DNA from: RGIG7111 sp036839975
GTDB taxonomy: Bacteria; Bacillota; Clostridia; Peptostreptococcales; Anaerovoracaceae
Length of the DNA stretch: 64,000 bases
Reading direction: 5' to 3'
NCBI GenBank assembly: GCA_036839975.1
Contig: DAISVU010000001.1
Coordinates: 117,166-181,165, forward strand
Shown: piece after piece, positions 55,162 to 63,952 of the stretch
Layout of the letters: every line of letters starts with the position of its first letter
Position numbering within the stretch: position 1 is the stretch's first letter
Notes under the pieces: model-generated
Database searches by the model: none
The model's input: the letters and a program-made list of their open reading frames with translations, nothing else
What the model was told of the DNA's origin: nothing
Made by a program: the position numbers and the translations under genes

Positions 55162-55551
55162 GTGGGAACATTTAAAATTGGCGGATTAGTAATGAAACGT
55201 TTATTCAAGAAGCCTGCAACTCTCATGTATCCTGTAATTCCTCGCGAATGGCAGGAACGTACCAGAGGGGCAGTCGATATCAACGCATCTGAATGCATAG
55301 CATGTGGGATCTGTGCAAGGAAATGTCCGACGAACGCGATCACTGTGGACAACAAGGCAAGAACCTGGACTATTGAAAGAATGCAGTGCATACAATGTAT
55401 GCATTGTACAGAAGTATGCCCGAAGAAGTGTTTGAGCATAAATTCGAAGTACACTACCCCTTCAACAGAGAAGGTTGTGGATACGTTCAAGGTTCCTGAA
55501 AAGGCAGCTCCGCCTGCTAAAGGCGGCGCAGGGCAGGAAGTAAAAAGGTAA
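55162..55551 (+). CDS. echF: Ech hydrogenase ferredoxin subunit (EchF), first two-cluster domain
   Basis: Electron-entry subunit, about 129 residues from GTG 55162 (GTG 55153 and ATG 55192 are alternatives). It has two [4Fe-4S] motifs: CIACGICARKCPTNAI near residue 45 and CIQCMHCTEVCPKKCL near 77, as in NuoI/EchF. The tail after residue 95 is rich in Pro, Ala, Gly and Lys (KAAPPAKGGAGQEVKR) and ends at TAA 55549-55551. This tail looks like a linker, and a second full ferredoxin domain follows in the -1 frame (next entry). Confidence 0.88.
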   Translation: MGTFKIGGLVMKRLFKKPATLMYPVIPREWQERTRGAVDINASECIACGICARKCPTNAITVDNKARTWTIERMQCIQCMHCTEVCPKKCLSINSKYTTPSTEKVVDTFKVPEKAAPPAKGGAGQEVKR

Positions 55552-55715
55552 AATGCAACACAGATGAATGTGTATATTGCGGCCTTTGTGCAAAGACCTG
55601 TCCGACAGACGCAATCACAGTTGACAGAGGTGAAAAGAAATGGGAAGTTAGCGATGCGTGTGTAGGATGTGGAGCATGTGTAGGGAAATGTCCAAAGAAG
55701 TGTCTCGAGCTGTAG
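55545..55715 (+). CDS. Second two-cluster ferredoxin domain in the -1 frame, no own start
   Basis: About 56 codons (AAG 55545 to the TAG at 55713-55715) encode KVKCNTDECVYCGLCAKTCP and CVGCGACVGKCPKKC, i.e. eight cluster cysteines in the usual 2[4Fe-4S] spacing. The frame is open across the end of echF, but I see no ATG, GTG or TTG with a ribosome site that could start it. Joining it to echF by a -1 slip at AAA AGG (55543-55548) would yield about 184 residues with four clusters. Either a real frameshift, a single-base indel in homopolymer A5, or a broken fusion gene. The coding composition is normal. Confidence 0.65.
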   Translation, partial: KVKCNTDECVYCGLCAKTCPTDAITVDRGEKKWEVSDACVGCGACVGKCPKKCLEL

Positions 55716-55760
55716 GAATTTGGAAATAGTTATCTGAAATAATAAAATTCGGGTAAGTTA

Positions 55761-55790
55761 AGACTGCTGCATTTTTTGCGGCAGTCTTTT
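55761..55790 (+). terminator. Intrinsic terminator of the ech operon
   Basis: AGACTGCTGC (55761-55770) pairs with GCGGCAGTCT (55778-55787, one G-T wobble), with the T-rich loop between them, and TTTT follows. It closes the echA-F transcript. The 341-nt gap 55716-56056 also holds the palindrome and promoter below. Confidence 0.8.
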
Positions 55791-55889
55791 AGAATATGAC
55801 GGTCATGTCGTCAATCTGTAGTGAAAGGCCACATGAGATGTATTCGTACTTTATAGCAGCTTACAAGTTAGCACCGGCCCTACTATCAG

Positions 55890-55915
55890 TACGATGTTGA
55901 AATTTCAACATCGTA
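55890..55915. promoter_or_regulatory. 26-nt perfect palindrome upstream of the PFOR gene
   Basis: Each half is TACGATGTTGAAA; the whole is its own reverse complement. It lies 140 nt before the PFOR start and upstream of the likely promoter. A dimeric regulator could bind it. Read as RNA it is a 10-bp hairpin with loop AAATTT followed by T-rich sequence (55916-55933), so terminator or attenuator action is an alternative. It does not match the Rex consensus. Confidence 0.6.
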
Positions 55916-55930
55916 TGTATTTTGTATTTT

Positions 55931-55971
55931 TTTGCGAACACGTTGACACTATTATAATAATGTAATAAAGT
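55931..55971 (+). promoter_or_regulatory. Candidate promoter region of the PFOR gene
   Basis: A perfect TTGACA at 55943-55948 (17 nt ahead of a weak TAAAGT) and a perfect TATAAT at 55953-55958 (16 nt behind a weak TTTGCG) overlap here. The pairing is ambiguous, so the exact start point is not decided. Confidence 0.4.
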
Positions 55972-56056
55972 ATATTGTAAACGACTATAAAATTTAGTCA
56001 CAACAGTTTATTTAAGCGGGTAAATAAATAGGAGTATATGATATTTGGAGGAAATT

Positions 56057-59000
56057 ATGGCAACTAAGAAAATGAAAACAATGGACGGGAATGCAGCAGC
56101 AGCTTATATCTCGTATGCGTTTACGGATGTAGCGGCAATATTCCCCATAACACCATCTTCACCTATGGCAGAGGCCGTAGATGAAATGGCTGCACACGGA
56201 AAAAAGAACATATTCGGCCAGCCGGTAAAAGTAGTCGAGATGCAGTCAGAAGCAGGCGCCTCAGGTGCAGTGCATGGCTCTCTTGCAGCAGGAGCGCTAA
56301 CTACAACATACACGGCATCGCAGGGCTTATTGCTTATGATTCCAAATATGTATAAGATCGCAGGTGAACTTCTGCCGGCAGTATTCCATGTTACTGCAAG
56401 GACTCTCGCAACACATGCACTTTGCATATTCGGAGACCATTCAGATGTCATGGGCACAAGGCAGACAGGATTTGCTATGCTGTGTTCAAGTTCTGTACAG
56501 GAAGTCATGGACCTTGCCGGTGTCGCTCATCTGTCAGCGATCAAGACCGGCGTTCCATTTCTTCATTTCTTTGATGGCTTTAGGACATCACATGAGATAC
56601 AGAAGATAGAAGTAATAGATCACAAGGATCTTGCCAGACTTGTTGATAAGAAAGCAGTAAAACATTTCAGAGATAAAGCGTTGAATCCTGAGCATCCTGT
56701 AATCAGGGGAACAGCTCAAAATCCGGATATATTTTTCCAGGCAAGAGAAGCCGCTCAGCCATATTTTGACGCTGTTCCGGCTATTCTTGCGGATTACATG
56801 AAAGAAATCGGGAAACTGACAGGCAGAAGATATAAACCGTTCAATTATGTAGGAGCAGCGGATGCGGAAAATATAATCGTAGCGATGGGTTCAGTGTGTG
56901 AGACTGCTGAGGAGACGGTAAAAGAACTCAACAAGCGCGGGAAAAATTACGGTCTTATAAAGGTAAGACTTTACAGACCTTGGTCAAGCAAGTATTTCAA
57001 ACAGGTAATGCCAAAGACGGTAAAGAAAATCGCTGTACTTGACAGAACAAAAGAAGAAGGGACAATGGGCGAACCTCTTTATGTGGATGTTAAGACAATG
57101 TTCTACGATGAAGCGGTGCAGCCTGAGATATACGGTGGAAGATACGGGCTGGGGTCCAAGGATACTACACCGGCACAGATATATGCGGTATATAAAAATC
57201 TCGAGAGGAAAAAGCCAAAAAACGGATTTACTATAGGCATTGAAGATGACCTTAATAAAACATCACTCAAACCGGTGCCGATCGTGACAGAACCTGCAGG
57301 CACTGTAAGATGCAAGTTCTGGGGACTGGGATCAGACGGCACAGTGGGAGCAAACAAACAGGCCATAAAGATTATTGGAGACAACACCGACATGTATGCG
57401 CAGGGCTATTTTGACTATGATTCTAAAAAATCGGGCGGCATTACGATCTCTCACCTTAGATTCGGAAAAAACAAGATCAAGTCGACATATCTGATCTCTG
57501 AGGCCGATTTCGTGGCTTGTCACAACCAGGCATATGTTGATCGCTACGATGTGCTTGCCGGTTTAAAAGAAGGCGGCACGTTTGTGCTCAACTGCATCTG
57601 GACCGATAAGGAACTTGAAAAGAAGCTTCCTGCGTCAATGAAGAGATATCTTGCAAAAAACAAGATAAAATTTTATACGATCAATGCAACTGCTCTCGGA
57701 CAGGGTATAGGTCTCGGCAGCAGAATAAACATGATAATGCAAGCCGCATTTTTTAAACTTGCAAATGTGATCCCGATAAATGATGCTGTAAAGTACCTGA
57801 AAAAATCGATTGAAAAGACGTATGGCAAGAAGGGTGCAAAGATCGTAAAGATGAATTACGAAGCGGTAGACGGCGGCATAAGCGGACTTCATGAAGTTGA
57901 AATACCTGCAAGCTGGAAGACTGCGAAAGATGAAAGCAAGAGCAATACTAAGATACCTAAGTTTATAGATGAAGTTCTTAAACCTATGAACAGGCAGGAA
58001 GGAAGCAAGTTGCCTGTCAGCATTTTTAAGGATATTGCGGACGGCTCGTTCCCAACGGGAACAGCTGCATATGAAAAGAGAGGCGTTGCTGTAAATGTGC
58101 CTCAGTGGAATGCTGAAAACTGTATACAGTGCAACCAGTGTTCATTCGTATGCCCGCATTCGGCAATAAGACCGATACTTATAAAACAGGATGAGGCATG
58201 GGAAGGTCCTGCGAATTTTATAACCATACAGGCCATCGGAAAGGGCTTGGAAGAATACAGATACAGGATGCAGGTGGATCCGCTTGATTGCCTCGGATGT
58301 GGAAATTGTGCAGACATATGTCCTGCTCCGAATAAGAGTCTTGTTATGGTACCAGCAAGTTCACAGTTCAGAGAAATAAGCAATTGGAAATATGCTATGA
58401 CCATACCTTCAAGAGCTGATGCTATAGACAGGAATACAGTTAAGGGAAGTCAGTTTGTGAAACCTTATTTTGAATTTTCAGGAGCATGTGCAGGATGTGG
58501 AGAGACACCGTATATAAAGTGTGTAACTCAGCTTTTCGGTGAAAGGATGATGATTGCGAACGCGACGGGTTGTTCCTCGATATGGGGCGCATCCGCACCG
58601 TCAATGCCTTACTGTACAGATGAAAACGGAAGAGGTCCTTCATGGGCGAATTCACTGTTTGAGGACAATGCTGAATACGGACTTGGCATGGCGGTCGGTG
58701 TAAGGCAGATGCGAGAAAAGATAAAAGCCAGTATGGAGGCGTTGAAGGAGGCTACAACATCAAGAAGGATACTTCCTCTCTGTAAAGAGTGGCTTGACAA
58801 CTACGATAACGGTGAAGGCACTGTCATATTGGCAGAAAAAATCATAGAGGCCTTTGAAGAATATCGAACCCAGAAGGGCTGGGGTAAATACATAAGAGAG
58901 ATTCTTGCAAAGAAGGATTTCCTGGCAAAGAAATCCATATGGTGCGTCGGCGGTGACGGCTGGTCATATGATATTGGTTACGGTGGGGTTGATCACGTTC

Positions 59001-59578
59001 TTGCAAGCGGTGAAGATATTAATATACTTGTATTCGATACTGAGGTATATTCCAACACCGGCGGGCAGTCATCAAAAGCCACGCCTACAGCCGCTATTGC
59101 AAAATTTGCAGCATCAGGCAAGAATACCAAGAAAAAGGATCTTGGCAGGATGGCTATGAGCTACGGTTACGTATATGTTGCACAGGTAGCGATGGGCGCA
59201 GACAAAAATCAGTTTTTAAAGGCTGTGAAAGAAGCGGAAAACTATAGGGGACCGTCTCTTATAATTTGCTATGCACCTTGTATCAATCACGGCTTAAAAA
59301 AAGGCATGGGCAAGACCCAGGAAAACATGGCCGATGCTGTTAAATGCGGATATTGGCATATGTACAGATATAATCCTGAACGCAAGGCAAGAGGAGAAAA
59401 TCCATTTGTGCTCGACAGCAGGGAGCCGACAGAAAGCTTCAGAGATTTCATAATGGATCAAGTAAGATATTCGTCACTTAAAACAGAATTTCCTGAAAAG
59501 GCTGAAAGTCTTTTCTACAAGGCGGAAGAAGACGCGAAAGAAAGATATGAGATATATAAAAAACTTGCACGCGGATAG
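56057..59578 (+). CDS. nifJ: Pyruvate:ferredoxin (flavodoxin) oxidoreductase
   Basis: Oxidises pyruvate plus CoA to acetyl-CoA, CO2 and two reduced ferredoxins; homodimer in the cytosol. 1173 residues from ATG 56057 (GGAGG at 56047), the usual single-chain length. Order of domains: N-terminal pyrimidine-binding domain ending TASQGLLLMIPNMYK near 90, CoA domain, gamma domain, ferredoxin domain with CNQCSFVCPHSAI near 690 and CLGCGNCADICP near 750, and the TPP domain with GACAGCGETPYI near 810, WSYDIGYGGVDHV near 975 and SNTGGQSSKATPT near 1000. All [4Fe-4S] ligands are present. Functions as electron source for Ech upstream. Confidence 0.97.
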   Translation: MATKKMKTMDGNAAAAYISYAFTDVAAIFPITPSSPMAEAVDEMAAHGKKNIFGQPVKVVEMQSEAGASGAVHGSLAAGALTTTYTASQGLLLMIPNMYKIAGELLPAVFHVTARTLATHALCIFGDHSDVMGTRQTGFAMLCSSSVQEVMDLAGVAHLSAIKTGVPFLHFFDGFRTSHEIQKIEVIDHKDLARLVDKKAVKHFRDKALNPEHPVIRGTAQNPDIFFQAREAAQPYFDAVPAILADYMKEIGKLTGRRYKPFNYVGAADAENIIVAMGSVCETAEETVKELNKRGKNYGLIKVRLYRPWSSKYFKQVMPKTVKKIAVLDRTKEEGTMGEPLYVDVKTMFYDEAVQPEIYGGRYGLGSKDTTPAQIYAVYKNLERKKPKNGFTIGIEDDLNKTSLKPVPIVTEPAGTVRCKFWGLGSDGTVGANKQAIKIIGDNTDMYAQGYFDYDSKKSGGITISHLRFGKNKIKSTYLISEADFVACHNQAYVDRYDVLAGLKEGGTFVLNCIWTDKELEKKLPASMKRYLAKNKIKFYTINATALGQGIGLGSRINMIMQAAFFKLANVIPINDAVKYLKKSIEKTYGKKGAKIVKMNYEAVDGGISGLHEVEIPASWKTAKDESKSNTKIPKFIDEVLKPMNRQEGSKLPVSIFKDIADGSFPTGTAAYEKRGVAVNVPQWNAENCIQCNQCSFVCPHSAIRPILIKQDEAWEGPANFITIQAIGKGLEEYRYRMQVDPLDCLGCGNCADICPAPNKSLVMVPASSQFREISNWKYAMTIPSRADAIDRNTVKGSQFVKPYFEFSGACAGCGETPYIKCVTQLFGERMMIANATGCSSIWGASAPSMPYCTDENGRGPSWANSLFEDNAEYGLGMAVGVRQMREKIKASMEALKEATTSRRILPLCKEWLDNYDNGEGTVILAEKIIEAFEEYRTQKGWGKYIREILAKKDFLAKKSIWCVGGDGWSYDIGYGGVDHVLASGEDINILVFDTEVYSNTGGQSSKATPTAAIAKFAASGKNTKKKDLGRMAMSYGYVYVAQVAMGADKNQFLKAVKEAENYRGPSLIICYAPCINHGLKKGMGKTQENMADAVKCGYWHMYRYNPERKARGENPFVLDSREPTESFRDFIMDQVRYSSLKTEFPEKAESLFYKAEEDAKERYEIYKKLARG

Positions 59579-59587
59579 GATTTAAAA

Positions 59588-59616
59588 CTGACATTGAAAT
59601 AAACAAGTGATATAAT
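59588..59616 (+). promoter_or_regulatory. Extended -10 promoter of iorAB
   Basis: CTGACA at 59588-59593, a 17-nt spacer and TATAAT at 59611-59616, with TG one base before the hexamer. It lies just after the PFOR stop and about 150 nt before iorA. Confidence 0.65.
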
Positions 59617-59644
59617 GGAGTGGCTGTTAAGGGTCACTCCATTA
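59613..59644. promoter_or_regulatory. 10-bp inverted repeat overlapping the iorAB -10 box and start point
   Basis: TAATGGAGTG at 59613-59622 and CACTCCATTA at 59635-59644, 12 nt apart, perfect complement. Because it begins inside the -10 hexamer and spans the likely +1, it could be an operator or, in the transcript, a 5' hairpin. No T tract follows, so it is not an evident terminator for the PFOR gene. Confidence 0.55.
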
Positions 59645-59767
59645 CAAATACTTAGAGGATCTGACATTTGGAGGCAAGTCTGTCGAACAAATCAAGCTGT
59701 AAAAACATTTTGTGTTTGGAGAATACAGTTTTAGGCAAGCGATAAACAAGTTATGAGGAGGGAAAAG

Positions 59768-61534
59768 ATGAAGACAATAATGTCTGGAAATGAAGCGGTT
59801 GCAAGAGGTGCTTATGAGGCGGGAATCATATTTGCTTCTGCATATCCCGGAACGCCAAGTACCGAAATACTGGAAAGTCTGGTGCAGCATAAGGATGATC
59901 TTTATTGTGAATGGGCACCGAATGAAAAGGTGGCGCTTGAAGCTGCAATAGGTGCATCGGTCGCCGGTGTAAGATCTATGGCAGCCATGAAGCACGTAGG
60001 TGTAAATGTGGCGGCGGATCCGCTCTTTACTTTCGCATATACGGGAGTTACGGGAGGATGTGTACTTGTGTCGGCAGACGATCCGGGGATGCATAGTTCA
60101 CAGAATGAACAGGATAATAGAAATTATGCTACTGCAGCAAGGCTTCTGATGCTCGAACCTTCAGACAGTCAGGAAGCAAAGGATTTCATGATGCTCGGAC
60201 TTGAGCTTTCAGAGAGATTCAACACGCCGGTGCTTTTGAGGATGACGACGCGTGTATGCCACAGCAAGAGTCTTGTTGAACTGGGTGAAAGAAAAGAAGT
60301 CCCTGCGGTACCTTATGAGAAAAATATAGCAAAATATGTTGCAACACCTGCGAATGCAAAGGTCATGCGTGCGGACATGGTCGGAAGACTAAAGGACATG
60401 GAAGCGTATGCATGCAAGACTGATATCAACAGACCTGAATATAACGGAGATAAAATAGGCGTTGTTACATCAGGGATAGCATATCAGTCTGCTAGAGAAG
60501 TATTTGGCGATGATGCATCGTATTTGAAGCTCGGCATGACATTTCCGATGCCTGGAGATCTGTTGAAGGAATTCGCATCGAAAGTTGACAAGGTATATGT
60601 GATAGAAGAAATGGATCCATATATCGAAAATAATCTCAAGATGGCCGGCATTGAATGTATCGGTAAAAAAATTATTCCCGAATTCGGTGAATTGAATGTC
60701 GATATAGTAAAGGAAGCTGTAACAGGTAAAAAGGCGGATATAATAAATGTAGAGCAGAAGGCGGTAATGAGGCCGCCGACACTTTGTACGGGCTGTCCTC
60801 ACAGAGGCCTTTTTTACGCTTTGAGCAAAAAGAAAAATATAGTCATAACAGGCGATATCGGATGCTACACACTGGGTTCTGCCCCGCCGCTTTCCGCAAT
60901 AGATACGACATTATGCATGGGTGCCAGCATAAGCGCCGGGCATGGAGCATCAAAGGCATTGCAGAAGATCGGCTCCGACATGAAGGTGGTATCAGTACTT
61001 GGTGATTCTACATTTTTCCATTCAGGTATAACAAGCCTTATAGATGCTGTGTATAACAAAGGAACTAATACGACTGTTATTTTGGATAACAGGATAACCG
61101 GAATGACCGGGCATCAGGAAAATCCCGGCTCCGGGTATACACTTATGAGAGAGCCTGCAAGCGAGGTTGATATCCCCGCATTATGTCAGGCTATAGGCGT
61201 GAAGAAAGAAAATATATATATAGTCAACCCTAATATTCTGGCTAAAGTGGATGAGGCGCTTGATGATGCGATGGCAAAGGATGAGCCAACGGTTATAATA
61301 ACGAAATGGCCTTGCATCTTGAAAAAATTTTCAGACGAAGATAAAGCCGATTTCGATCTCAGCCCGAAAAAATGCGAGATAGATCAGGATGATTGCAGAA
61401 AGTGTAAGCTCTGCATAGGCGTTGCTTGTCCTGCTATCCGAGCCGGAGAGTCAATTGTGATAGATCAGGCAAGCTGCAACGGCTGCGGAGTATGTGCGCA
61501 GGTATGTCCTTTTGATGCTATCAGGGAGGTGTGA
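59768..61534 (+). CDS. iorA: Indolepyruvate:ferredoxin oxidoreductase, alpha subunit
   Basis: Oxidises aryl pyruvates (from Trp, Tyr, Phe) to aryl-acyl-CoA with reduction of ferredoxin. 588 residues from ATG 59768, with GAGGAGGG at 59754-59761. TPP-binding region GDIGCYTLGS and GDSTFFHSGITSL near residues 365-425, conserved MGASISAGHG; C-terminal ferredoxin with CRKCKLCIGVACPAI and CNGCGVCAQVCPFDAI, giving two clusters. iorB follows with 3 nt spacing and its own GGGAGG, typical of the two-gene enzyme. Substrate range in this organism is inferred from the family. Confidence 0.95.
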   Translation: MKTIMSGNEAVARGAYEAGIIFASAYPGTPSTEILESLVQHKDDLYCEWAPNEKVALEAAIGASVAGVRSMAAMKHVGVNVAADPLFTFAYTGVTGGCVLVSADDPGMHSSQNEQDNRNYATAARLLMLEPSDSQEAKDFMMLGLELSERFNTPVLLRMTTRVCHSKSLVELGERKEVPAVPYEKNIAKYVATPANAKVMRADMVGRLKDMEAYACKTDINRPEYNGDKIGVVTSGIAYQSAREVFGDDASYLKLGMTFPMPGDLLKEFASKVDKVYVIEEMDPYIENNLKMAGIECIGKKIIPEFGELNVDIVKEAVTGKKADIINVEQKAVMRPPTLCTGCPHRGLFYALSKKKNIVITGDIGCYTLGSAPPLSAIDTTLCMGASISAGHGASKALQKIGSDMKVVSVLGDSTFFHSGITSLIDAVYNKGTNTTVILDNRITGMTGHQENPGSGYTLMREPASEVDIPALCQAIGVKKENIYIVNPNILAKVDEALDDAMAKDEPTVIITKWPCILKKFSDEDKADFDLSPKKCEIDQDDCRKCKLCIGVACPAIRAGESIVIDQASCNGCGVCAQVCPFDAIREV

Positions 61535-61537
61535 TGG

Positions 61538-62110
61538 ATGAGCGAAGTTAAAAATATTTTACTTGTTGGAGTAGGCGGACAGGGAACTATATTGGCAAGC
61601 AAGATACTCACAAGTGGTCTGATTGAAGCCGGATATGAAGTAAAGATGTCCGAAATACACGGAATGAGCCAGCGCGGCGGCAGCGTAAGCACACAGGTCA
61701 GGTTCGGCGAAAAAGTTTATGCGCCGATGATAGGAGAGGGTCAGGCGGATGTAATAGTTGCATTTGAAAAAATGGAAGCTTTAAGAGCCCTGCCGTATCT
61801 TAAAAAGAACGGTAAGATGGTTGTAAATGATTTTGAGATACCGTCGATGCCTATAATCACGGGTGCGGCAGAATATCCGCAAGGCATCATAGAAAACCTG
61901 AATGCCAATGCAGATATTTTGACTGTCAAGGCCGGTGAGACAGCTGATGAGTTGGGAAACGACAAGGCTATGAATGTAGTTTTGTTAGGAGCACTCGTAA
62001 AAGCAATGGATGTTGAGGGCGTAGACTGGAATAAGGCTATCTGTGAAAACGTCAAAAAGGGCTTTGAAGATATAAATATAAAGGCATTCGAAGCAGGATA
62101 CGCATTGTAG
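61538..62110 (+). CDS. iorB: Indolepyruvate:ferredoxin oxidoreductase, beta subunit
   Basis: Small subunit of IOR, gamma-type domain of 2-oxoacid:ferredoxin oxidoreductases. 190 residues. Starts SEVKNILLVGVGGQGTILASKIL (Rossmann-like GxGGQG) and includes SEIHGMSQRGGSVSTQVRFG near 45, the family's signature. Together with IorA it forms an alpha2beta2 enzyme. It ends with TAG. The start codon lies 3 nt after the iorA stop, so the pair is coexpressed. Confidence 0.95.
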   Translation: MSEVKNILLVGVGGQGTILASKILTSGLIEAGYEVKMSEIHGMSQRGGSVSTQVRFGEKVYAPMIGEGQADVIVAFEKMEALRALPYLKKNGKMVVNDFEIPSMPIITGAAEYPQGIIENLNANADILTVKAGETADELGNDKAMNVVLLGALVKAMDVEGVDWNKAICENVKKGFEDINIKAFEAGYAL

Positions 62111-62189
62111 AAGGAAAAGAATGCATAGATATATGGCAGTTTGTGTGGTGTTTTATGCAAGCTGCTATATATATAAGGAGATGAAAAAA

Positions 62190-63389
62190 ATGATATCAAA
62201 TGAAATGGCCGTAATGATAGAAGGAAGTTCTGCTATACGCGCGATGTTTGAGGAGGGCGCCAAGCTGGCTGAAAAATACGGAAAGGAAAATGTTTACGAT
62301 TTTAGCCTGGGAAATCCGAATGTTCCCGCACCCGCAATGATAAATGATGCTATAAAAGAAGTTCTTGATGAGGATGATACTTTGCTCGTGCACGGATATA
62401 TGATGAACGCAGGTTATGAGGATGTAAGAAAGACTATTGCGGATCATTTAAATGAAGTATACGGGACGGATTTTGCCGCTGAAAACATCATTATGACAGT
62501 CGGCGCGGCTGGTGGAATGAATGTCATATTTAAAACTATAATAGATCAGGGTGATGAAGTGATTGCTTTTGCGCCGTTTTTTGCGGAATATAACGGCTAT
62601 GCCGCAAATCATGGGGCAAAGCTGGCAGTTGTTCCTCCAAATACGGAAAATTTTCAGCCAAATCTGGACGAATTTAAAAATATGATAAATAAAAAGACCA
62701 AGGCTGTGATTATAAATACACCGAACAACCCCACCGGAGTAATATATTCAGACGATACTTTGAAAAATCTTGCATCAATCATGGATATGAAGCAAAAGGA
62801 ATTTGGAACCGATATATATCTTATATCTGATGAACCATATAGAGAACTTGTGTATGACGGCATGGAAGTACCGTACGTTACAAAGTTTTATGCGAATACT
62901 ATTGTGGGATATTCATACAGCAAGTCGCTTTCGATTCCGGGTGAAAGAATAGGATATCTTGTTATTCCGTCCGAGGCATCCGATGCGAAAGATCTGATCG
63001 CAGGCGCCGGAGTTGCGACAAGGGTTCTCGGCTTTGTAAATGCACCGTCACTTATACAGCGCGCAGTTGCGAAGTGTCAGAACGTATCAGCGGATATTGA
63101 GGCATATAACAAAAATCGCGAAGCTCTTTACGATGGCCTTAAGGAGATAGGATTTGAATGCATAAAGCCGGAAGGTGCATTTTATATGTTTGTGAAGTCG
63201 CCTATAGATGACGAAAAGGAATTTTGCAGTATCGCAAAGAAGTTTAATATACTGCTTGTTCCGGGAAGTTCGTTCGCGTGTCCCGGATATGTACGCATAG
63301 CATATTGCGTTGCATACGATACGATAGTAAACTCTATGCCTCGTTTCAGAGAATTGATGGATGAGATCCGAGAGTTACAAAAAGTCTGA
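62190..63389 (+). CDS. PLP-dependent aminotransferase, class I/II
   Basis: Likely aromatic or broad-range aminotransferase. About 399 residues from ATG 62190 (AAGGAG at 62175-62180; an upstream ATG at 62181 sits right behind the AAGGAG). Fold-type I features: NPNNPTGV-type segment INTPNNPTGVIYSD near 175, and the PLP lysine in YSYSKSLSIPGERIGYL near 245, with Arg-binding residues later (VRIAYC near 373). It is immediately after iorAB, which suggests that it makes the 2-oxo acids that IorAB consumes, with gdhA regenerating glutamate acceptor. Exact substrate not decided. Confidence 0.92.
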   Translation: MISNEMAVMIEGSSAIRAMFEEGAKLAEKYGKENVYDFSLGNPNVPAPAMINDAIKEVLDEDDTLLVHGYMMNAGYEDVRKTIADHLNEVYGTDFAAENIIMTVGAAGGMNVIFKTIIDQGDEVIAFAPFFAEYNGYAANHGAKLAVVPPNTENFQPNLDEFKNMINKKTKAVIINTPNNPTGVIYSDDTLKNLASIMDMKQKEFGTDIYLISDEPYRELVYDGMEVPYVTKFYANTIVGYSYSKSLSIPGERIGYLVIPSEASDAKDLIAGAGVATRVLGFVNAPSLIQRAVAKCQNVSADIEAYNKNREALYDGLKEIGFECIKPEGAFYMFVKSPIDDEKEFCSIAKKFNILLVPGSSFACPGYVRIAYCVAYDTIVNSMPRFRELMDEIRELQKV

Positions 63390-63475
63390 AGTATAATATA
63401 GATACTGTTTTTTAATTGAATATAATATAAAAACGGAACTTAGCTAAGTCTTTGCGGACGGCCGGTGTTCTTCGC

Positions 63476-63817
63476 TTATTCTACTTCGATCGAATCTATA
63501 TAGAATTCTTTCCCGATTTCAGTCGGTTCCCCATTAGTTCCGCATGAAGGGCATGCAAAAGACATCGGCATTCTTTGAAAAAGTTCTCCGCATGAGGTGC
63601 ATTTGAGTTTAGGCTTTATGCGTGTGATATTGATCTCAGCTCCGTCACAGAGCGTGCCTTCTGCAATCAGGTCAAAATACATATGTATAGATTCCGGTAC
63701 AAATCCGGAGTATTCACCGACTACAAGATTTACGGCTTTGACTCTGACCGCCCCTGACTTTCTGCATTGTTCTTCCGCCATTTCCACTATATGTTCTGTT
63801 ATAGGATATTCGTGCAC
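63476..63817 (-). CDS. hypA: Hydrogenase nickel incorporation protein HypA
   Basis: Brings nickel to the [NiFe] hydrogenase large subunit (and sometimes urease), with HypB. 113 residues beginning MHEYPITEHIVEMA, with His2 as the known nickel ligand. Zinc finger with CTSCGELF near residue 73 and CPSCGTN near 89, as in the family. It converges with the aminotransferase gene; no other hyp genes are nearby in the window. Its promoter and 5' hairpin are described below. Supports a functional Ech. Confidence 0.94.
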   Translation of the reverse strand: MHEYPITEHIVEMAEEQCRKSGAVRVKAVNLVVGEYSGFVPESIHMYFDLIAEGTLCDGAEINITRIKPKLKCTSCGELFQRMPMSFACPSCGTNGEPTEIGKEFYIDSIEVE

Positions 63818-63858
63818 GATGATTCACCTTCCATATGAATTTCCCAAAAAGGACAAAA

Positions 63859-63886
63859 CTGTACGAACATCCATATGCCCGTACAG
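63859..63886 (-). promoter_or_regulatory. Hairpin in the hypA 5' leader
   Basis: CTGTACG at 63859-63865 and CGTACAG at 63880-63886 form a 7-bp stem with a 14-nt loop. On the minus strand the arm is followed by T-rich sequence (complement of 63845-63858), so it could attenuate transcription of hypA. It is not a known riboswitch that I recognise. Confidence 0.5.
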
Positions 63887-63952
63887 CCCCTAAGCAATTA
63901 AAAAACTCACAATTGATAATAAAGTTAATTACCACGTTACTTTAATGTATAT

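Noticed and set aside
55551..55715. Independent small ferredoxin gene
   Set aside because: No start codon with a ribosome site exists in that frame; the ATG at 55553 is in another frame and meets a stop after four codons.
62121..62189. N-terminal extension of the aminotransferase or a leader peptide
   Set aside because: The extra residues have no family match and the only good ribosome site (62175-62180) serves ATG 62190.
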